Source of the DNA: Mycogone perniciosa
Taxonomy: Eukaryota; Ascomycota; Sordariomycetes; Hypocreales; Hypocreaceae
Reading direction: 5' to 3'
DNA: 64,000 nucleotides
Assembly: GCA_025331125.1 (NCBI GenBank)
Contig: JAOALB010000074.1
Span: 1-64,000 of the forward strand
The notes under the pieces are model-generated. The model did not search any database. It was not told where the DNA came from and worked only from the letters and a program-made list of their open reading frames with translations. Made by a program: the position numbers and the translations under genes. Positions 9,506-21,373 of the stretch are shown in pieces. The first letter of the stretch is position 1. The number at the start of each line of letters is the position of its first letter.

Positions 9506-12500
9506 GGTAAATGTGATATGATCTATTGACAGGACCCTTGGCAGACGGGCGACTGAAAGCAAGAGGAGAACCTGAAAGCAAAGGAGAACGAGGATGAAAG
9601 TATGCTATTGTACGATGGTACGAGCCCGGGAACAAAGAATTTAAAGATGAATGGGAATTTCCCGTCAAAACAGCGACGTCCTCTCACGCATTTATTGGAT
9701 TTACGAATTGGTGGGAGCACTCGAGTTGCGGTCCAGCATAATGCGACAACCCGTGGGGTTATGGGCCCCGGCTATCGGACTACACCTTAAGAGAGCCACG
9801 ATGTGAATTGCGTGATTGTCACCGATGAGGTAGTCAGACGTTGAAATTTCGCAATTGCGGGATCCTCGCCCGACTACGCAACACGGCTCCCACGAGGCTT
9901 AATTCCGAACATCCCGCCGTCCTGGGCTCAAAGTCACAACATGGACTTTGGTGTCCTGTCATTTTCTCGAAACGATCCAAAATACCTACAACGCTTTTGA
10001 ACTACATTCACCTGGGAATATTTGTCCACGTTTCCCAATATTTCCCCCCCGCGTTGGCCTCCTCCCCCAGATGTTCGACCCTGAAGAAAGGATAATCTCC
10101 GCCTTAGCGCGGAACGCCACTCTAAGCCTGGATGACACCATTCTCTGCAACACCCACCATAGACCCAGAACGACAGCAACATTTCTAATTTCGTATTAAC
10201 CTGGGTTTTCTAGAAGGATACTACCATGATCGACTAATAATTAGTAACGGACTGACATGCATCAGAAGGATTGTGCACTGTATTCTCCGAACAGAACAGA
10301 CAAGTCAAGCAATTTCTCCAATGGATCCTCCGTAGTTTCCAAGCACCCCAAAGAGCGGTAGATCTTTTCTAATATTCGGAAATATACATGGGTCACTCCG
10401 TAGGTATTATTGGTTCACCAAGCATAGGGTTGTCTTAAGTGATACTGCGAGGGTTGCCGACAAGCCGACATTACCAACATTATCAACATTGATGTGATAT
10501 TACTACAAAGCGGTGGAGCGAGTTAGGGAGAAAACTTCTTTGAATGTCAGGTGGCCGTTTTTGAGAGTCGCCCCTCCCACCTTTACGATGAGTGATAAGA
10601 CAGGATTCAATGCCTCCCTCCAATAATACTGTTACTTTGACGCTCAGACCAGGTTTGTTTGTAATATGGTTTCAAATATTCGTATTGAGGTATCATACGA
10701 TGTGAGTGGTGATTTGCTCCGGTGACGGTTTTATGTTGTCAACATTAGTGTTCATATGTCAGTGGTTCCCTTTGCACTATTTGGGTAGAAGCCAAAAGAT
10801 AAGCATAGCCTTAGTCTACAGTCATATCTTATGTTTATCCAACGGAATTCACCTAACAGATAATACTAGTACTGCTAGTACGGAATTCTCCGTCCATACT
10901 AGCACATAGCAACTCTGTATTTATGTTTTATTCATGGCGAACGAACATTACTCCGTGCACTGAGTGGATACTCAAGCATAACTGACCTGCACAGGGTAAC
11001 GCATAAACACGGGCCATTCACCGTCTGCAAAGCGACCTCGCGTCGCTGCCGTCAATTTTTCACATCATATGATCATGCAGCCCAGGTCGTTTGTATTCTT
11101 GTCTGGTCAATAGGTCTTGTGCGGCTCTGTTCTGCTGCATATAGTAGTGCCAAGGCACCACCCCCACGCAACGGGCCGATCCGACGCAACCCTCAACGAG
11201 ATCAACCCCTGAATAGATTGCTATTTGAGAACCTTGTTTAATAAAATTAGCTGGGGTGACCTTTGAAGCTATGAGCATATGGCCGTGTTTTTAATTTCTT
11301 TTAATAAAGGATGGCAATGTGAAAGGCTGGGATTTGGTGGGATGATGGGGGATGAGGTGGGGGTGGGGGACGTAGATTATGTGATCGAGCCTTAGTAACT
11401 CAACAACACAGAGCTTAGCATCAAAAACAACGTAGACATCACTCAAAGAAATGATAGTGTATCGGCAGTGAGGACCATATACTACTACCTTGAGATCTTC
11501 GAAATAATGGGTTGTCTTTCTTGGTTTCCAAAGAGCACAACACTCACTATTGAGGGTGAGCATGATTTAGCTCCAGATAAGTTTGGACACTGAGTTATGC
11601 GAAGATAACCTTGAAGGGGGGGTGTGAAGACGGCCCTCGATTATCTACCATTTCGCATACGGTTGCAAGAAAAAGAAGCTGGTAAGTTGAACGTGTCGCT
11701 ACGGAATACTACTCCGTACGGAGTACTACTCGGCGGGTTGTCCAGCAGACAGGCGGGGCCTTGTAATAGACAGTCGGCCCGGCTTACGTGGTCAACCCGC
11801 CGAGTATGTACTGTGCGGGAGATTTGGTTGAAAAACAAGGAATACTACTGGCTGAATTGACTATAAGACATGCGTTCCTCCTATATCAGGTTGGATTTAA
11901 CGCTCTTCGATTAGGTGTCTTAAGAGTGCAAGAAATTAAGGCTCGACTACTCAGTACTCCATGCAGCATATGCGTTTCAATCCAAGAATCTCATCCTCGA
12001 GTAAAGGCATGTGAGTCAGTTTGCATACCTGCTGATGGTGATTGTCTTCTCTGGTTTCCTTCCAAGTCCGATGCAAGCGCGAATTTAAAAGCCCTCCACG
12101 TCAAAGGGTAAACCAAAGTACCTAATAATTTAAAAAAAAACCTTGTTGTTTCAAGTTATAAGGTGCACCTATTAGAGAATAGCCATAAGAATCTCCATTG
12201 TGTGCCCCTATAAAGCGAACACATGATTCCCAGTATACAGTCACGTGCCAAACATTCCGATTTTCTCCTTCCGAACCGAATTAACAACGAGTTCACGCTC
12301 ATTGGCCACACCACAGTCCACTATCGGGTAATAGCCGAGGAAGAACCTCCCGAGTCACTCAAGAAGACTTCCAATCACCACCACCTTGTCGCGCAATTGA
12401 GACGTCGCCTGCAGGCCTACAACGACGCCTCCTCTGCTGGCATCTCGAGCCCTGTTCTCGCCTGCATTGCTCCTCTGAAAATCAATCGTCATTCCCCCAA

Positions 12501-12529
12501 ATCTGGGTAATCCCGCACCGCGAAAAACA
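9506..12529. other. 3-kb gene-free stretch upstream of SDHB
   Basis: No convincing coding region is visible on either strand. It contains a perfect 16-nt palindrome TACTCCGTACGGAGTA at 11710-11725 and weaker relatives near 10394 and 10950. Composition is AT-richer than the flanking genes. I see no transposase or reverse transcriptase motif and no long inverted repeat. The last 300 nt are the SDHB promoter or leader. Confidence 0.5.
12242..12247. promoter_or_regulatory. CACGTG E-box upstream of SDHB
   Basis: A palindromic CACGTG lies 283 nt before the SDHB start, with an ATTGG (reverse CCAAT) box nearby at 12301. Both are typical fungal promoter elements (bHLH and HAP/CBF sites). No functional evidence is available from sequence alone. 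Confidence 0.35.
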
Positions 12530-13482
12530 ATGGCCGCCCTTCGCTCCTCCACACGAATTCTCGGCTTGTCCGTAAGGACAGCAGCCTTGCGCCCTGGCGC
12601 TGTTTTCTCCCGCTCTATGGCGTCTGTGAGCGATATCCCTCAGGAGCCCAGGGAGAAGTCGTTCCAGATCTACCGATGGAATCCGGACACGCCAACCGAG
12701 AAGCCCCGGCTGCAGACCTACACCATTGATTTGAACAAGACTGGACCCATGATTCTGGATGCTTTGGTCAAAATCAAAAACGAGATCGACCCGACGTTGA
12801 CGTTCCGGAGAAGTTGCCGAGAGGGTATTTGCGGAAGCTGCGCCATGAACATCAATGGCCAAAACACCCTGGCATGCTTGTGTATGTTGCTGCCCCACGT
12901 GAATCTCAGAAGACAGAGTGGGTGAAAGAGAGAGCTGACACTTATCCAGGCCGAATCCCTACAGAGTCTTCCTCCGATGTCAAGATTTACCCTCTCCCCC
13001 ACACCTATGTCGTCAAGGACCTCGTCCCCGACTTGACGCACTTCTACAAGCAGTACAAGTCCATCAAGCCTTACCTACAGCGAGATACCCCTGAGGTGGA
13101 TGTACGTTGAACCCGATTTGGCCACAATTATGGCATCAGAACTAACACTTCATAGGGTAAGGAGTATCGTCAAAGCAAAGAGGACCGAAAGAAGCTGGAT
13201 GGTCTCTACGAGTGCATTCTCTGCGCCTGCTGCTCGACTTCCTGCCCCTCTTACTGGTGGAACTCGGAGGAGTACCTCGGACCCGCCATTCTGCTGCAGT
13301 CTTACCGGTGGCTGGCTGACTCACGAGACGAGCGAAAGGCTGAGCGCCAGGCCAACCTCGAGAACTCGATGAGCCTATACCGTTGCCACACCATCCTGAA
13401 CTGCACTCGGGCTTGCCCCAAGGGTTTAAATCCTGGCAAGGCGATAGCTGAGATCAAGAAGCAGATGTCTCTGGGCTCTTGA
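12530..13482 (+). CDS. Succinate dehydrogenase iron-sulfur subunit (complex II), mitochondrial
   Basis: It passes electrons from the flavoprotein subunit to ubiquinone in the inner mitochondrial membrane. The model has three exons: 12530-12881, 12950-13101 and 13156-13482 (276 aa, normal length). The N-terminal ~30 residues (MAALRSSTRILGLSVRTAAL) form an Arg/Ser-rich presequence. The [2Fe-2S] ligands are Cys96, Cys101, Cys104 and Cys116 (SCREGICGSC...LAC), the last just before intron 1. A ferredoxin-like second domain starts at residue 169 with CILCACCSTSCP (Cys188, 191, 194, 198), followed by CHTILNCTRACPKGLNP. Both introns are short (68 and 54 nt) with clean GT-AG ends. A 95-codon open frame ends 20 nt upstream of the ATG. 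Confidence 0.98.
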
Positions 13483-14786
13483 ACTATAGGGGACAATCCG
13501 GGGGAAAAATTGAGTGAAAAGTTTGGGGGGACCGGTCCCCTGTGTAAATTCATGGGTAGGGTTAATGTACGTTCTGCTAGGGAAAATACTAGTAAAAAAA
13601 GAAACCGTATTACGGCCCACAAACATGGTGATACTCTCCTAGCGTAATGTTTGACGCACAAGGGCACAGGAAGTACTTGTGGACAGAGATGAGGATCCTC
13701 GGAGACGAGTACGTCAATGCAGAATTTGAAGCCCATCTCAATGTGGATGGCCCTGCATACCTGGGTGCAGCAATGTTCAATGGTCTTAATCGCCCCTTCT
13801 CGTCTTTATAACAGAAGGCTGATTTTATCCGAATAATCCTATAAATTAGGTTTCTCTAAATAGTATATACATTCTCAGGTAGTTAAGAGGAAGTCTTGAG
13901 TGAGCGAGAAAATCGACCAAGGCAAACTGCAGAAGATCAATGGAAAGTCTCCTATACGATAAAAGTTATCAGTACTAATCACTTCGGATATGATAAACTA
14001 ATTTTATCCTCCGGAATTGTTACTAACACCATGAATTTGTCTTTACTGCTTGTAAAGTATGGGCTCTTGCTGGGCGGACTTGTTGTGCAAAATGACAATT
14101 CTGCCAATCTTGTGCTCTGAGTTTGTTAGATTGCTATATGCCTAGGTATATCCCATTCCATATTGTTAGTACCGGAGTTCGTCGCATTTCTAGATCACGA
14201 ATGCTCGGTATTGAATGACACATGTTAGGTGTTGTTGTTGCACCCTCCGGAAGGGGACAAGTATTATCTGAGGTTAAGGGATACCCGGTGGAGACACAGA
14301 CCTTACATTGCTCTAGCTTTTCTTATGTATTCCTAGATTATCATCAATCTACCCGCTGAGGGTCTACCTCATATCCTGTTCTTGTGTCGACCGACTTACA
14401 CAGTCCTTTCGCTACTAGCAATGTCTCTGACGCTGCTGGCACCATCTACTCACCACTTGTGTCGGCGTTTTTCTACGACTTTCCGAATTGATCTTTTGAG
14501 ATGAGCGAGGCAGAATAATATCTGATTTTTTTCTTCCTTTTAAGCGAAGACGATGAAGAAATAATGGGAAATGCCTATTTGGGTAATTGTGAAGCGGATT
14601 GACTGCCCCGCGGCAAACATCCTCCGTACTCGGCGCAACACATCGTATTTATAGTCACCAAAGCTGACTTTCAACATTTATTATACTTCAATTACAAGGT
14701 TTATATTTCTTACCTCCCAAACCCTATCCGGTTCAACCCATCAATAAACAAACAACCCAATCAGTGTGACCCAATTCCGACTCACT
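13483..14786. other. Intergenic region
   Basis: There is no convincing gene. A perfect 14-nt palindrome GGGGACCGGTCCCC lies at 13527-13540, about 45 nt after the SDHB stop. The remainder is AT-rich and includes the promoter of the Ldh2-type gene. Confidence 0.45.
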
Positions 14787-15863
14787 ATGGCCTCTGAGAA
14801 CCCGGAGACCACTCGAATCCATGTTGCATCTTCTGAAGCACAGCGACTGGTTGAGGATATTTTGAAAGGAAACGGCGTGTCGGCAGAGAATGCAGCCATA
14901 GTGGCCCACTGCCTCGTTGCCGCCGACCTGCGCGGCGTTGACACCCATGGTATGAACCGCATCCCGTCTTATATGGAGCGAGTCCGCCAGGGCGTCCTCG
15001 ACGCAACCGCCAATCCAACAGTTACCCAGATCACGCCTGTCGTGGCGCAAGTCGATGGCCATAACGGCTTTGGCTTCGTGTCTGCTCATGCCGGCATGGC
15101 TGCCGCCATCAATTCCGCGAAGATCTATGGCATTGGCATGGCAAGTGTCAAGCACTCGAACCACTTTGGCATGAGCGCTTGGGTAGTCCAGCAGGCTCTG
15201 GATGCAGATATGATGAGCCTCGTCTTCACGAATTCTAGCCCGGCGCTTCCCGCGTGGGGAGGGAAGAGCAAGCTCATGGGAGTGTCGCCTATAGCTTGTG
15301 GGGCGCCGGGTAAGGAGGGCCAGAACTTCATTCTTGACATGGCACCTTCGGTTGCAGCGCGAGGCAAGATCTATAAGGCCAAAAGACGGGACGAAAAGAT
15401 CCCAATGGATTGGGCTCTCGACGCTGAGGGACGACCAACGGATGATCCTGAGGCTGCACTGGGAGGCGTGATGCTTCCCATGGGCGGACCGAAAGGCTCG
15501 GCATTGGCCATCATGATGGATGTCTTCTCTGGAGTGCTATCCGGCTCAGCTTATGCTGGACACGTTACGAACCCATACGACCCATCCAAACCTGCGGATG
15601 TTGGCCACTTTCTCGTGGCAATAAAGCCAGATCTATTCATGAGCTTGGACGAGTTTCGAGAAAGGATGCAGTATTTATACGATAGGGTTGTAGCATCTGA
15701 AAAGGCCGCTGGAGTTGACCGCATTTACTTTCCAGGAGAGATTGAGCAGTTGACTCAGCGACAGAGGGAGGAAACGGGCATACCGCTGGTGCAAGCTGAG
15801 ATTGATGCTCTCAATGAAGAGGCGAGAAAGGTATCAGCCAAGCCACTTGTAACGCTGAACTAG
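14787..15863 (+). CDS. Malate/L-lactate dehydrogenase family (Ldh2-type) NAD(P)-dependent oxidoreductase
   Basis: This is a single-exon gene encoding 358 aa from MASENPETTRIH. An ATG at 14766 in the same frame would add 7 residues. It belongs to the Ldh_2 family (malate, ureidoglycolate, sulfolactate and related dehydrogenases), which reduces 2-oxoacids or imines with NAD(P)H using a fold unlike the classical Rossmann dehydrogenases. Visible family blocks are DLRGVDTHGMNRIPSYMERV, the KHSNHFGMSAWVVQQA segment with its conserved His pair, PIACGAPGKEG and the late MGGPKGSALAIMMDVFSGVLSG. The exact substrate cannot be decided. Its stop lies only 45 nt from the stop of the convergent gene on the minus strand. 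Confidence 0.92.
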   Translation: MASENPETTRIHVASSEAQRLVEDILKGNGVSAENAAIVAHCLVAADLRGVDTHGMNRIPSYMERVRQGVLDATANPTVTQITPVVAQVDGHNGFGFVSAHAGMAAAINSAKIYGIGMASVKHSNHFGMSAWVVQQALDADMMSLVFTNSSPALPAWGGKSKLMGVSPIACGAPGKEGQNFILDMAPSVAARGKIYKAKRRDEKIPMDWALDAEGRPTDDPEAALGGVMLPMGGPKGSALAIMMDVFSGVLSGSAYAGHVTNPYDPSKPADVGHFLVAIKPDLFMSLDEFRERMQYLYDRVVASEKAAGVDRIYFPGEIEQLTQRQREETGIPLVQAEIDALNEEARKVSAKPLVTLN

Positions 15864-15908
15864 ATGTAGGAGATCAACATGGCTTCTCCATTCGCCCAGA
15901 CTTTTCTT

Positions 15909-16782
15909 TCACATAAGCAGACGCCAAGCACCCAAGAGTAGCGCTGCGAAACCCGTGCACACACCCATCAGCCACTGCAGCGTTTGGAATTTGACCTGCT
16001 CCAACTTCTCCTTCAGCGCCGCCACCTCCTGCTCGATCTTGGTCTCCGTCTCCTTGATCTTGAGCTCCTGCCCGACAGCCTCCTCGCGGATGCGGCCCTT
16101 CTCCAGGTTAAGGTCGAGCCGCACGCTAGCCTGTGTCCGGCCGATCTCGTCACGTAGGCGGCTGCTCAGCTTGGCGATGTCGTTGGTTAGACGCTCGTGT
16201 GCGTTGCGGGTTGTGTTGGACTCGGTGCTGTCAGCGGAGAGGAGCTCGGATCGGAGCTTGGCGAAGTCGACTTTTTGGGTGTAGGTTGCTTTGGCAGAGT
16301 CTTCACGGAGGACCATGGTTCGGGTGAGGTTCTGGATGCTTCAGGGAGGATTAGAACGAAGTCCCAGGGTTAAGAGCGGGAACGTAATTGCATTACCTCT
16401 CCTGGATGACGTCGTTGAGAACCTTCATCATGGCAACGGACTGTTCCTCGGTAAAGCCCTCGCTCTGTAGTCGCTTGACGAACTTGAGCGTATCAAAGTG
16501 ATGATCGCGCTGCCGCGGCGCGGTGGCGTGAAAGGCCCGTGATAGGATGGGGCTCGGACTCGAATGAGCGGTGCATCTTCTAGCAGAGAATCCGGCGTGG
16601 AAAGAGGGCTGTGAGCTGTGCATCGATCTCCGGTCGTTTGGTCGCACAACGGCGAAGGGTTGGGCAGCGGCTCGAGATGCTGACAGCGGCGCTGTCCAGC
16701 TCAGTCGCGGCAGAAGAAACCTCGGCAGTGCCTCCGCCGCAGTGATACTAGGCATGGCCATATTGACAGCTTTTGGCGTCAA
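15909..16782 (-). CDS. Mitochondrial coiled-coil inner-membrane protein, FMP32/MCUR1 (DUF1640) type
   Basis: The model has two exons on the minus strand, 16782-16397 and 16338-15909, joined by a 58-nt intron (271 aa; 264 aa if the second ATG at 16761 is used). The first ~85 residues are Ser/Arg/Ala-rich, as in a mitochondrial presequence. FDTLKFVKRLQSEGFTEEQS opens the DUF1640 domain. Residues ~130-245 are a long heptad-rich coiled coil. A hydrophobic segment (TLQWLMGVCTGFAALLLGAW) ends the protein three residues before the stop. This is the layout of yeast FMP32 and animal MCUR1/CCDC90, linked to inner-membrane complex assembly or calcium uniporter regulation. The exact role here is inferred only from family. 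Its 3' end is 45 nt from the convergent Ldh2-type gene. Confidence 0.9.
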
Positions 16783-17665
16783 ATTCTCTGTATAGGTGTT
16801 GCAATGGCAAGCTGGTGTACGAGTAATGAGTTGAGTGGAGGAGGATGGCTAGTTTCGGAAGAGGAGCCGATTGTCGGCAGCGAAAACGATTCCCCGCCAT
16901 TACTGTACGAGTACCTGTCCGTACTCGTCTGGCACTGGGTAACTACGGAGTAGTACTTCGTATAATCTATACATGGGCGCTCAACCTTTAATCGTCTATC
17001 AGGGAACCTTGAGGCAAATATGTTTTCCAGATCATATCTCTTGAGGATATATTCGAGCTTTCTTGGTCCCGTTTCTGCAGTCTCTGTCGGTATTCAATGA
17101 AGTTGAAGTTCGGAGTTGATCATCCATGCTATTATTAGGAGTATGTCCGTTTCACCGGCTGCAATGTTTCGAGTCAGGTAGTTGAGAATGGATGGGTATT
17201 TTCCAGAGATAATCTCTCTCAAAGAAGAAAATAGAATTACTACTCCGTACTATTAGTATTAAGGTCGCGGTAATACGATGCGGGACGTGCCCAGCTTACA
17301 GCCTTTCTGTCAATCCGGCTAGAGCAATTGCTTTTGAAGATTAGCTTTGGGGCCATATGGCGGAGTTGATGGATCCGGGAGTACCGAGCGCATCAACTCC
17401 GCCGCAGGCTTCGATAAGCAGCATCTCAAATGAACTACACTGACAGATGTTACGTATGCCTACGTCTAAGCCATTATTTGATCTTAATATATAATAATAC
17501 TAGCCATGACATCAACTTACTCAGTTTTTCGACTGACCAACCTCTTTTATAGGAGATGGCATTGCTCTCACGGCTTCGGGTTTCGGGATTATCTAATCCC
17601 GGTTTCCGTCCCGGACGCAACCTTCGGCAGCATAAACTCCACAAGCTCCGGTCGAAATCCGGCCC
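16783..17665. other. Divergent promoter region
   Basis: This lies between the FMP32-type gene (minus) and the Zn2Cys6 regulator (plus), so it holds both promoters. It carries compound dispersed motifs at 16944-16962 (TACGGAG...CTTCGTA) and 17241-17250 (TACTCCGTAC). A short frame at 17506-17697 overlaps the regulator's start and could be an upstream ORF. Confidence 0.5.
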
Positions 17666-19915
17666 ATGACGTCCATGTTGGATCAACCATCCAATAATAA
17701 TAGCCTTGAGCTTTCTCTCTCCCATCCAAGTATCTCAATCCCGTTGCTTCCACATTCATCACCCCAAGACCCCGTGTTTGCTGCTCATCTCCCTTTTTTC
17801 CCACCGGGTTTGGATGTTTCTTGTTACCCAACTCAAGCCTCCAGCATCTGTTGTGCATCCATGACGCCGGAGCCGCTGCCGCACGACCCCGTGCCTATCG
17901 GCGGGATTCCCGCAGGATATGGCCGGTCATGCACAAACTGCTCGAAAGCCAAGTGCAGATGCATCTTGAGGCTGGAGGGAAGCAAATGCGACCGCTGCCA
18001 TCGCTTGGGGAAAGACTGCCAGCAGATGGTTACGTCGCGAAAGCGTATAGCCAAGCGAACCACCACAGCGTCGAGAACCGCTCAGCTTGAGGAAAAGTTA
18101 GATGACTTAGTGTCGATATTGAGAGCAACCCAACAACAACCCCTACCGCCACCACCGCCTCCACTGCCTAATTACCAACCGATCAGAAAGGCTTCGCCAG
18201 GTCATTCACCAGAATCTCCGTATCCGTCCTGCTTGAGCCGCTTAGATTCGCTGGCTGATGCTGCGACGACCTCCGAACCGTCAAAGGCCCCTGTGTTTGG
18301 CCTTGCGTCTCGTTTACCAAACCTGAGGGACAGCGACAGGCTTCCAGAACCAACACCCATTGAGGCTGATATCTATCTAACCAAGTTTCGCCATTGGCTG
18401 GAATTCTTCCCGTTTATGTATCTCGGCCCGGAAGTTACGTCAGAATCCTTGCGTCGAGACTGTCCCTTTCTGTGGTTTTGTATTATGAATATCACAACCA
18501 TGTCCTTGCCCCAGCAGACCATGATGCGAAATAGAGTACGCCAGGAAGTCGCACAGAGGGTAGTGGTCGAACACGAACGGAGCCTTGATATATTGTTAGG
18601 CCTGATTACCCTTGTAACCTGGTAAGCAGAGCGTTGCCTACCTGGTATCTATTTGCTGGATCAGCGTTGGATCCTAACTAATCTCCCAGGTCGGCCCAAA
18701 ACGCATCACCCGGGGAAAAACCCTTTCTCACTTTATACACCCAATTGGCCTCTTGCATCATCTACGAGCTAGGCCTAACAAGGTTCCCCAATGAAGAGCA
18801 TTACACCATGATATGTTACAAGCCATCCGGCGGCCGGGTTTCAGCCCCAGTCAAAGAGCGCACCGTGGAAGAGCGGAGAGCCGTTCTAGCCTTCTGGTTC
18901 GTGACATCAGCGTAAGTAAATCCCACTCTCCCCCATCCATTATCTAGTGCTGATTCTAACATCTCGAAAGGTGCTCTTCTTTCCATGGCAAATTAGAGAC
19001 CCTTGTCTGGACACCCCACATGCAAGAGTCCTTAGATGTGCTGGAGAGCAAAAAGGAACAGCCTTTGGATGAGGTCTTAGTTACACTCGTCAAGCTCCAG
19101 CTCATTGGTGAAGAAGCGCGCCAGTTGTTGGCGCGTGATATGCTGAATCGTGACGTGATGGGAGATAGTTGTCAGTCCCCTACGTATATCTTCAAGAAAA
19201 GTTTGCTTTTCCAACTGCAAGCGATTCGGGGAGATTTGTCGCCATCGCTCGCCTCAAAGTGTAAGTTTACATCTTACCGAGTTGGCACGGAAGATACTAA
19301 TGTCCAAAAAAAGACATCGTGCAGAGCCATTTGGTCAGCACCGAGGCCCAGATTCAAGCAATAGGGCTTTTTGGCAAGCCAAGGATACCGGACGCACCAC
19401 GTATCGATGCAATGTATGCCAGTGTTGTGGCGGCAAGGGCTTGGTACGATGCACTCTTCACCGTGCCACTGATTGAAGTTCCTGGGATGCCGCTGTCCGT
19501 GTTCGTCCAACTGTCGCAAATAAATGCCCTTCTGTACCGGCTCACGGTCATCGACGACCCAGTATGGGACAAGGATATTATCAGTAACACGGCGGATCCA
19601 ATCGTCAACCTCGACCGATCCATTGACTTGTTTCAAAGTGTTGAAACAGTATATCCTGTCAGGGGCGATAGCGATGATCTGAACAACCACATCTTCGCAA
19701 AATGTTCCAAAATCCTGCGCGCCATGCGTACCTCCTGGGCGCCAGCCCTACATCAGCATTTAGCAGGGATTCCAACACCTGACAGCCAAATTATCAGCGA
19801 CGGGGGAGAGCCAGGGTTGATGGTTGATCAACCCATTATGCCACATCAAGGGATGTCAGTGGACTTTAACGACTTCTCCTGGATGACAGATATCTTCACT
19901 CCTTGGGAGTTTTAA
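17666..19915 (+). CDS. Zn2Cys6 (GAL4-type) transcription factor
   Basis: The model has four exons: 17666-18621, 18690-18911, 18971-19260 and 19314-19915 (689 aa). Three short introns (68, 59, 53 nt) each restore the frame. The binuclear zinc cluster has cysteines at 89, 92, 99, 108, 111 and 118, the canonical C-X2-C-X6-C-X8-C-X2-C-X6-C spacing, followed by a basic RKRIAKR linker, a coiled segment (TAQLEEKLDDLVSIL) and a polyproline tract. The middle region (FFPFMYLGPEVTSESLRRDCPFLWFCIMNI onward) looks like the fungal-specific regulatory domain. The start is uncertain: an ATG at 17861 would put the cluster near residue 25, the more usual place. The genes regulated cannot be deduced; neighbours do not form an obvious pathway. 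Confidence 0.9.
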
Positions 19916-21373
19916 GTCAATTGCCCCCTGCCATTCTAAAACCGGGAAAATTTACTGCCTAAATCTATGGAGATTATCCATCTGCAAGGAAGTCAGACGA
20001 TGCACCGGAATTGGGAGAATGCCGACTCCCAAACTGGAGGCGCGAATCCCGACAATGCAGTGCTTGTACGGTAATTCAATTGCAAACGCAACAACTGCAA
20101 GACAATTCCGTATTGTTTTGTTTTGTTTTGTTTTTGTTTTTTATCCGCATGATGCTGATTCGGGCGATCCTACCTGTTGGGGCTTTCCCTTCTGCTTGGA
20201 TATTCCTATGAGGGCTGACCTCTAACGGACTCTCTCTTCCACGTTTTCAGTGGCCTTCTCACTGCCGATGGATTTTTATCTGCAAGACCAAATAGCCAAT
20301 CTTTTATATGAAGAAGAAATTTTACGGCTCAATCCCCAAGGATGCTGATCGCTGGAAGAAAAATGAGGACGTTAACAGCTCGGATGAAGGACAGGAATAC
20401 GTTGATGGCTAGAAATCGGCGGGTTCAATGGGATCCATGAATGCCTCTAGCTTTCTATATCTCCCGGATACGAGCATTCTTGTCGCTGCGTGGCAAGCCC
20501 AAAGGGTTTACCTGAAATCATGATCCAATACGCTACCTGGCGATAGTGTTTGTCCCCCCTGCATCCATTATATATCCTATTTGATAGGCACTAACAATTA
20601 CTTTGGGCTTCCATTAGGTTTCCATTCTCATCAGGTTGTTGGTTGGTATCATTGCTACCCTCCTATCGTTGATGGACAATACTCCGGGACGTCAAGCCAA
20701 AATTTGTATGCCTGTTTCATCCTCAGAAACTCAATCTATCAGGCTTGAGCGGCACTGTTTTCGTATATGTTGCAAACATCATATTCAGCAACAGGTTCGA
20801 AGAAGAATTAATGTCATGTCTTCCTGATGCGAGCTTGACGGCGGTCGTTGGTGCGGGAGCTACAGGTGTGCGAGATGGTGTCGGTTAAGGATTTACCTGT
20901 AGATACCACGAGGAAGATTTTGGTATACTTCGTCAATAGCGACAGGTAAAGCGGTGTAAGATGTTGTAATAATTTATCTAAACTCCGCCCGTCTCTCGGT
21001 CACATATACTTCGTAGAGACGATTAATCCATTTGTCTGGCGTTGGGCCTAGACATTGGAGTTACATTGTCATCTAAAAAAAAGAAAAAAAAAACTCTTCT
21101 TATTTATATAATTAGAAACGTCGTTTCCTTTAATCAAAGATCGTATATGTTGGCCTCTACAAAGTAGTCTGCAACCATATGATATTATGGTGCCATAGTG
21201 TTGTGTGGACTCAGTGCACTGAACTTGTTCGTACTGTACGCAAGCCTCATGAGGTGGAGCGAGAATTTCAGAGAACGAGCCGCAATTCAAGACAAGTCTC
21301 ACAACAGCACCACCATCTATATTTGGCCTGTCAGCAATAATCCCAGGCTTATATCTGCCAACTTGTTATTACT
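19916..21373. other. Intergenic region with TTTTG repeat
   Basis: No gene is recognised. A (TTTTG)-type simple repeat runs from about 20112 to 20142. A T/A-rich tract lies at 21074-21092. A GACGTTAACAG-type AT-rich area follows the regulator's 3' end. The last part is the promoter of the YwbE-like gene. Confidence 0.45.

Noticed and set aside
20112..20142. TTTTG run as a possible transposon poly(T) tail
   Set aside because: There is no reverse transcriptase or other element sequence next to it and no target-site duplication that I could find; it is a simple repeat.
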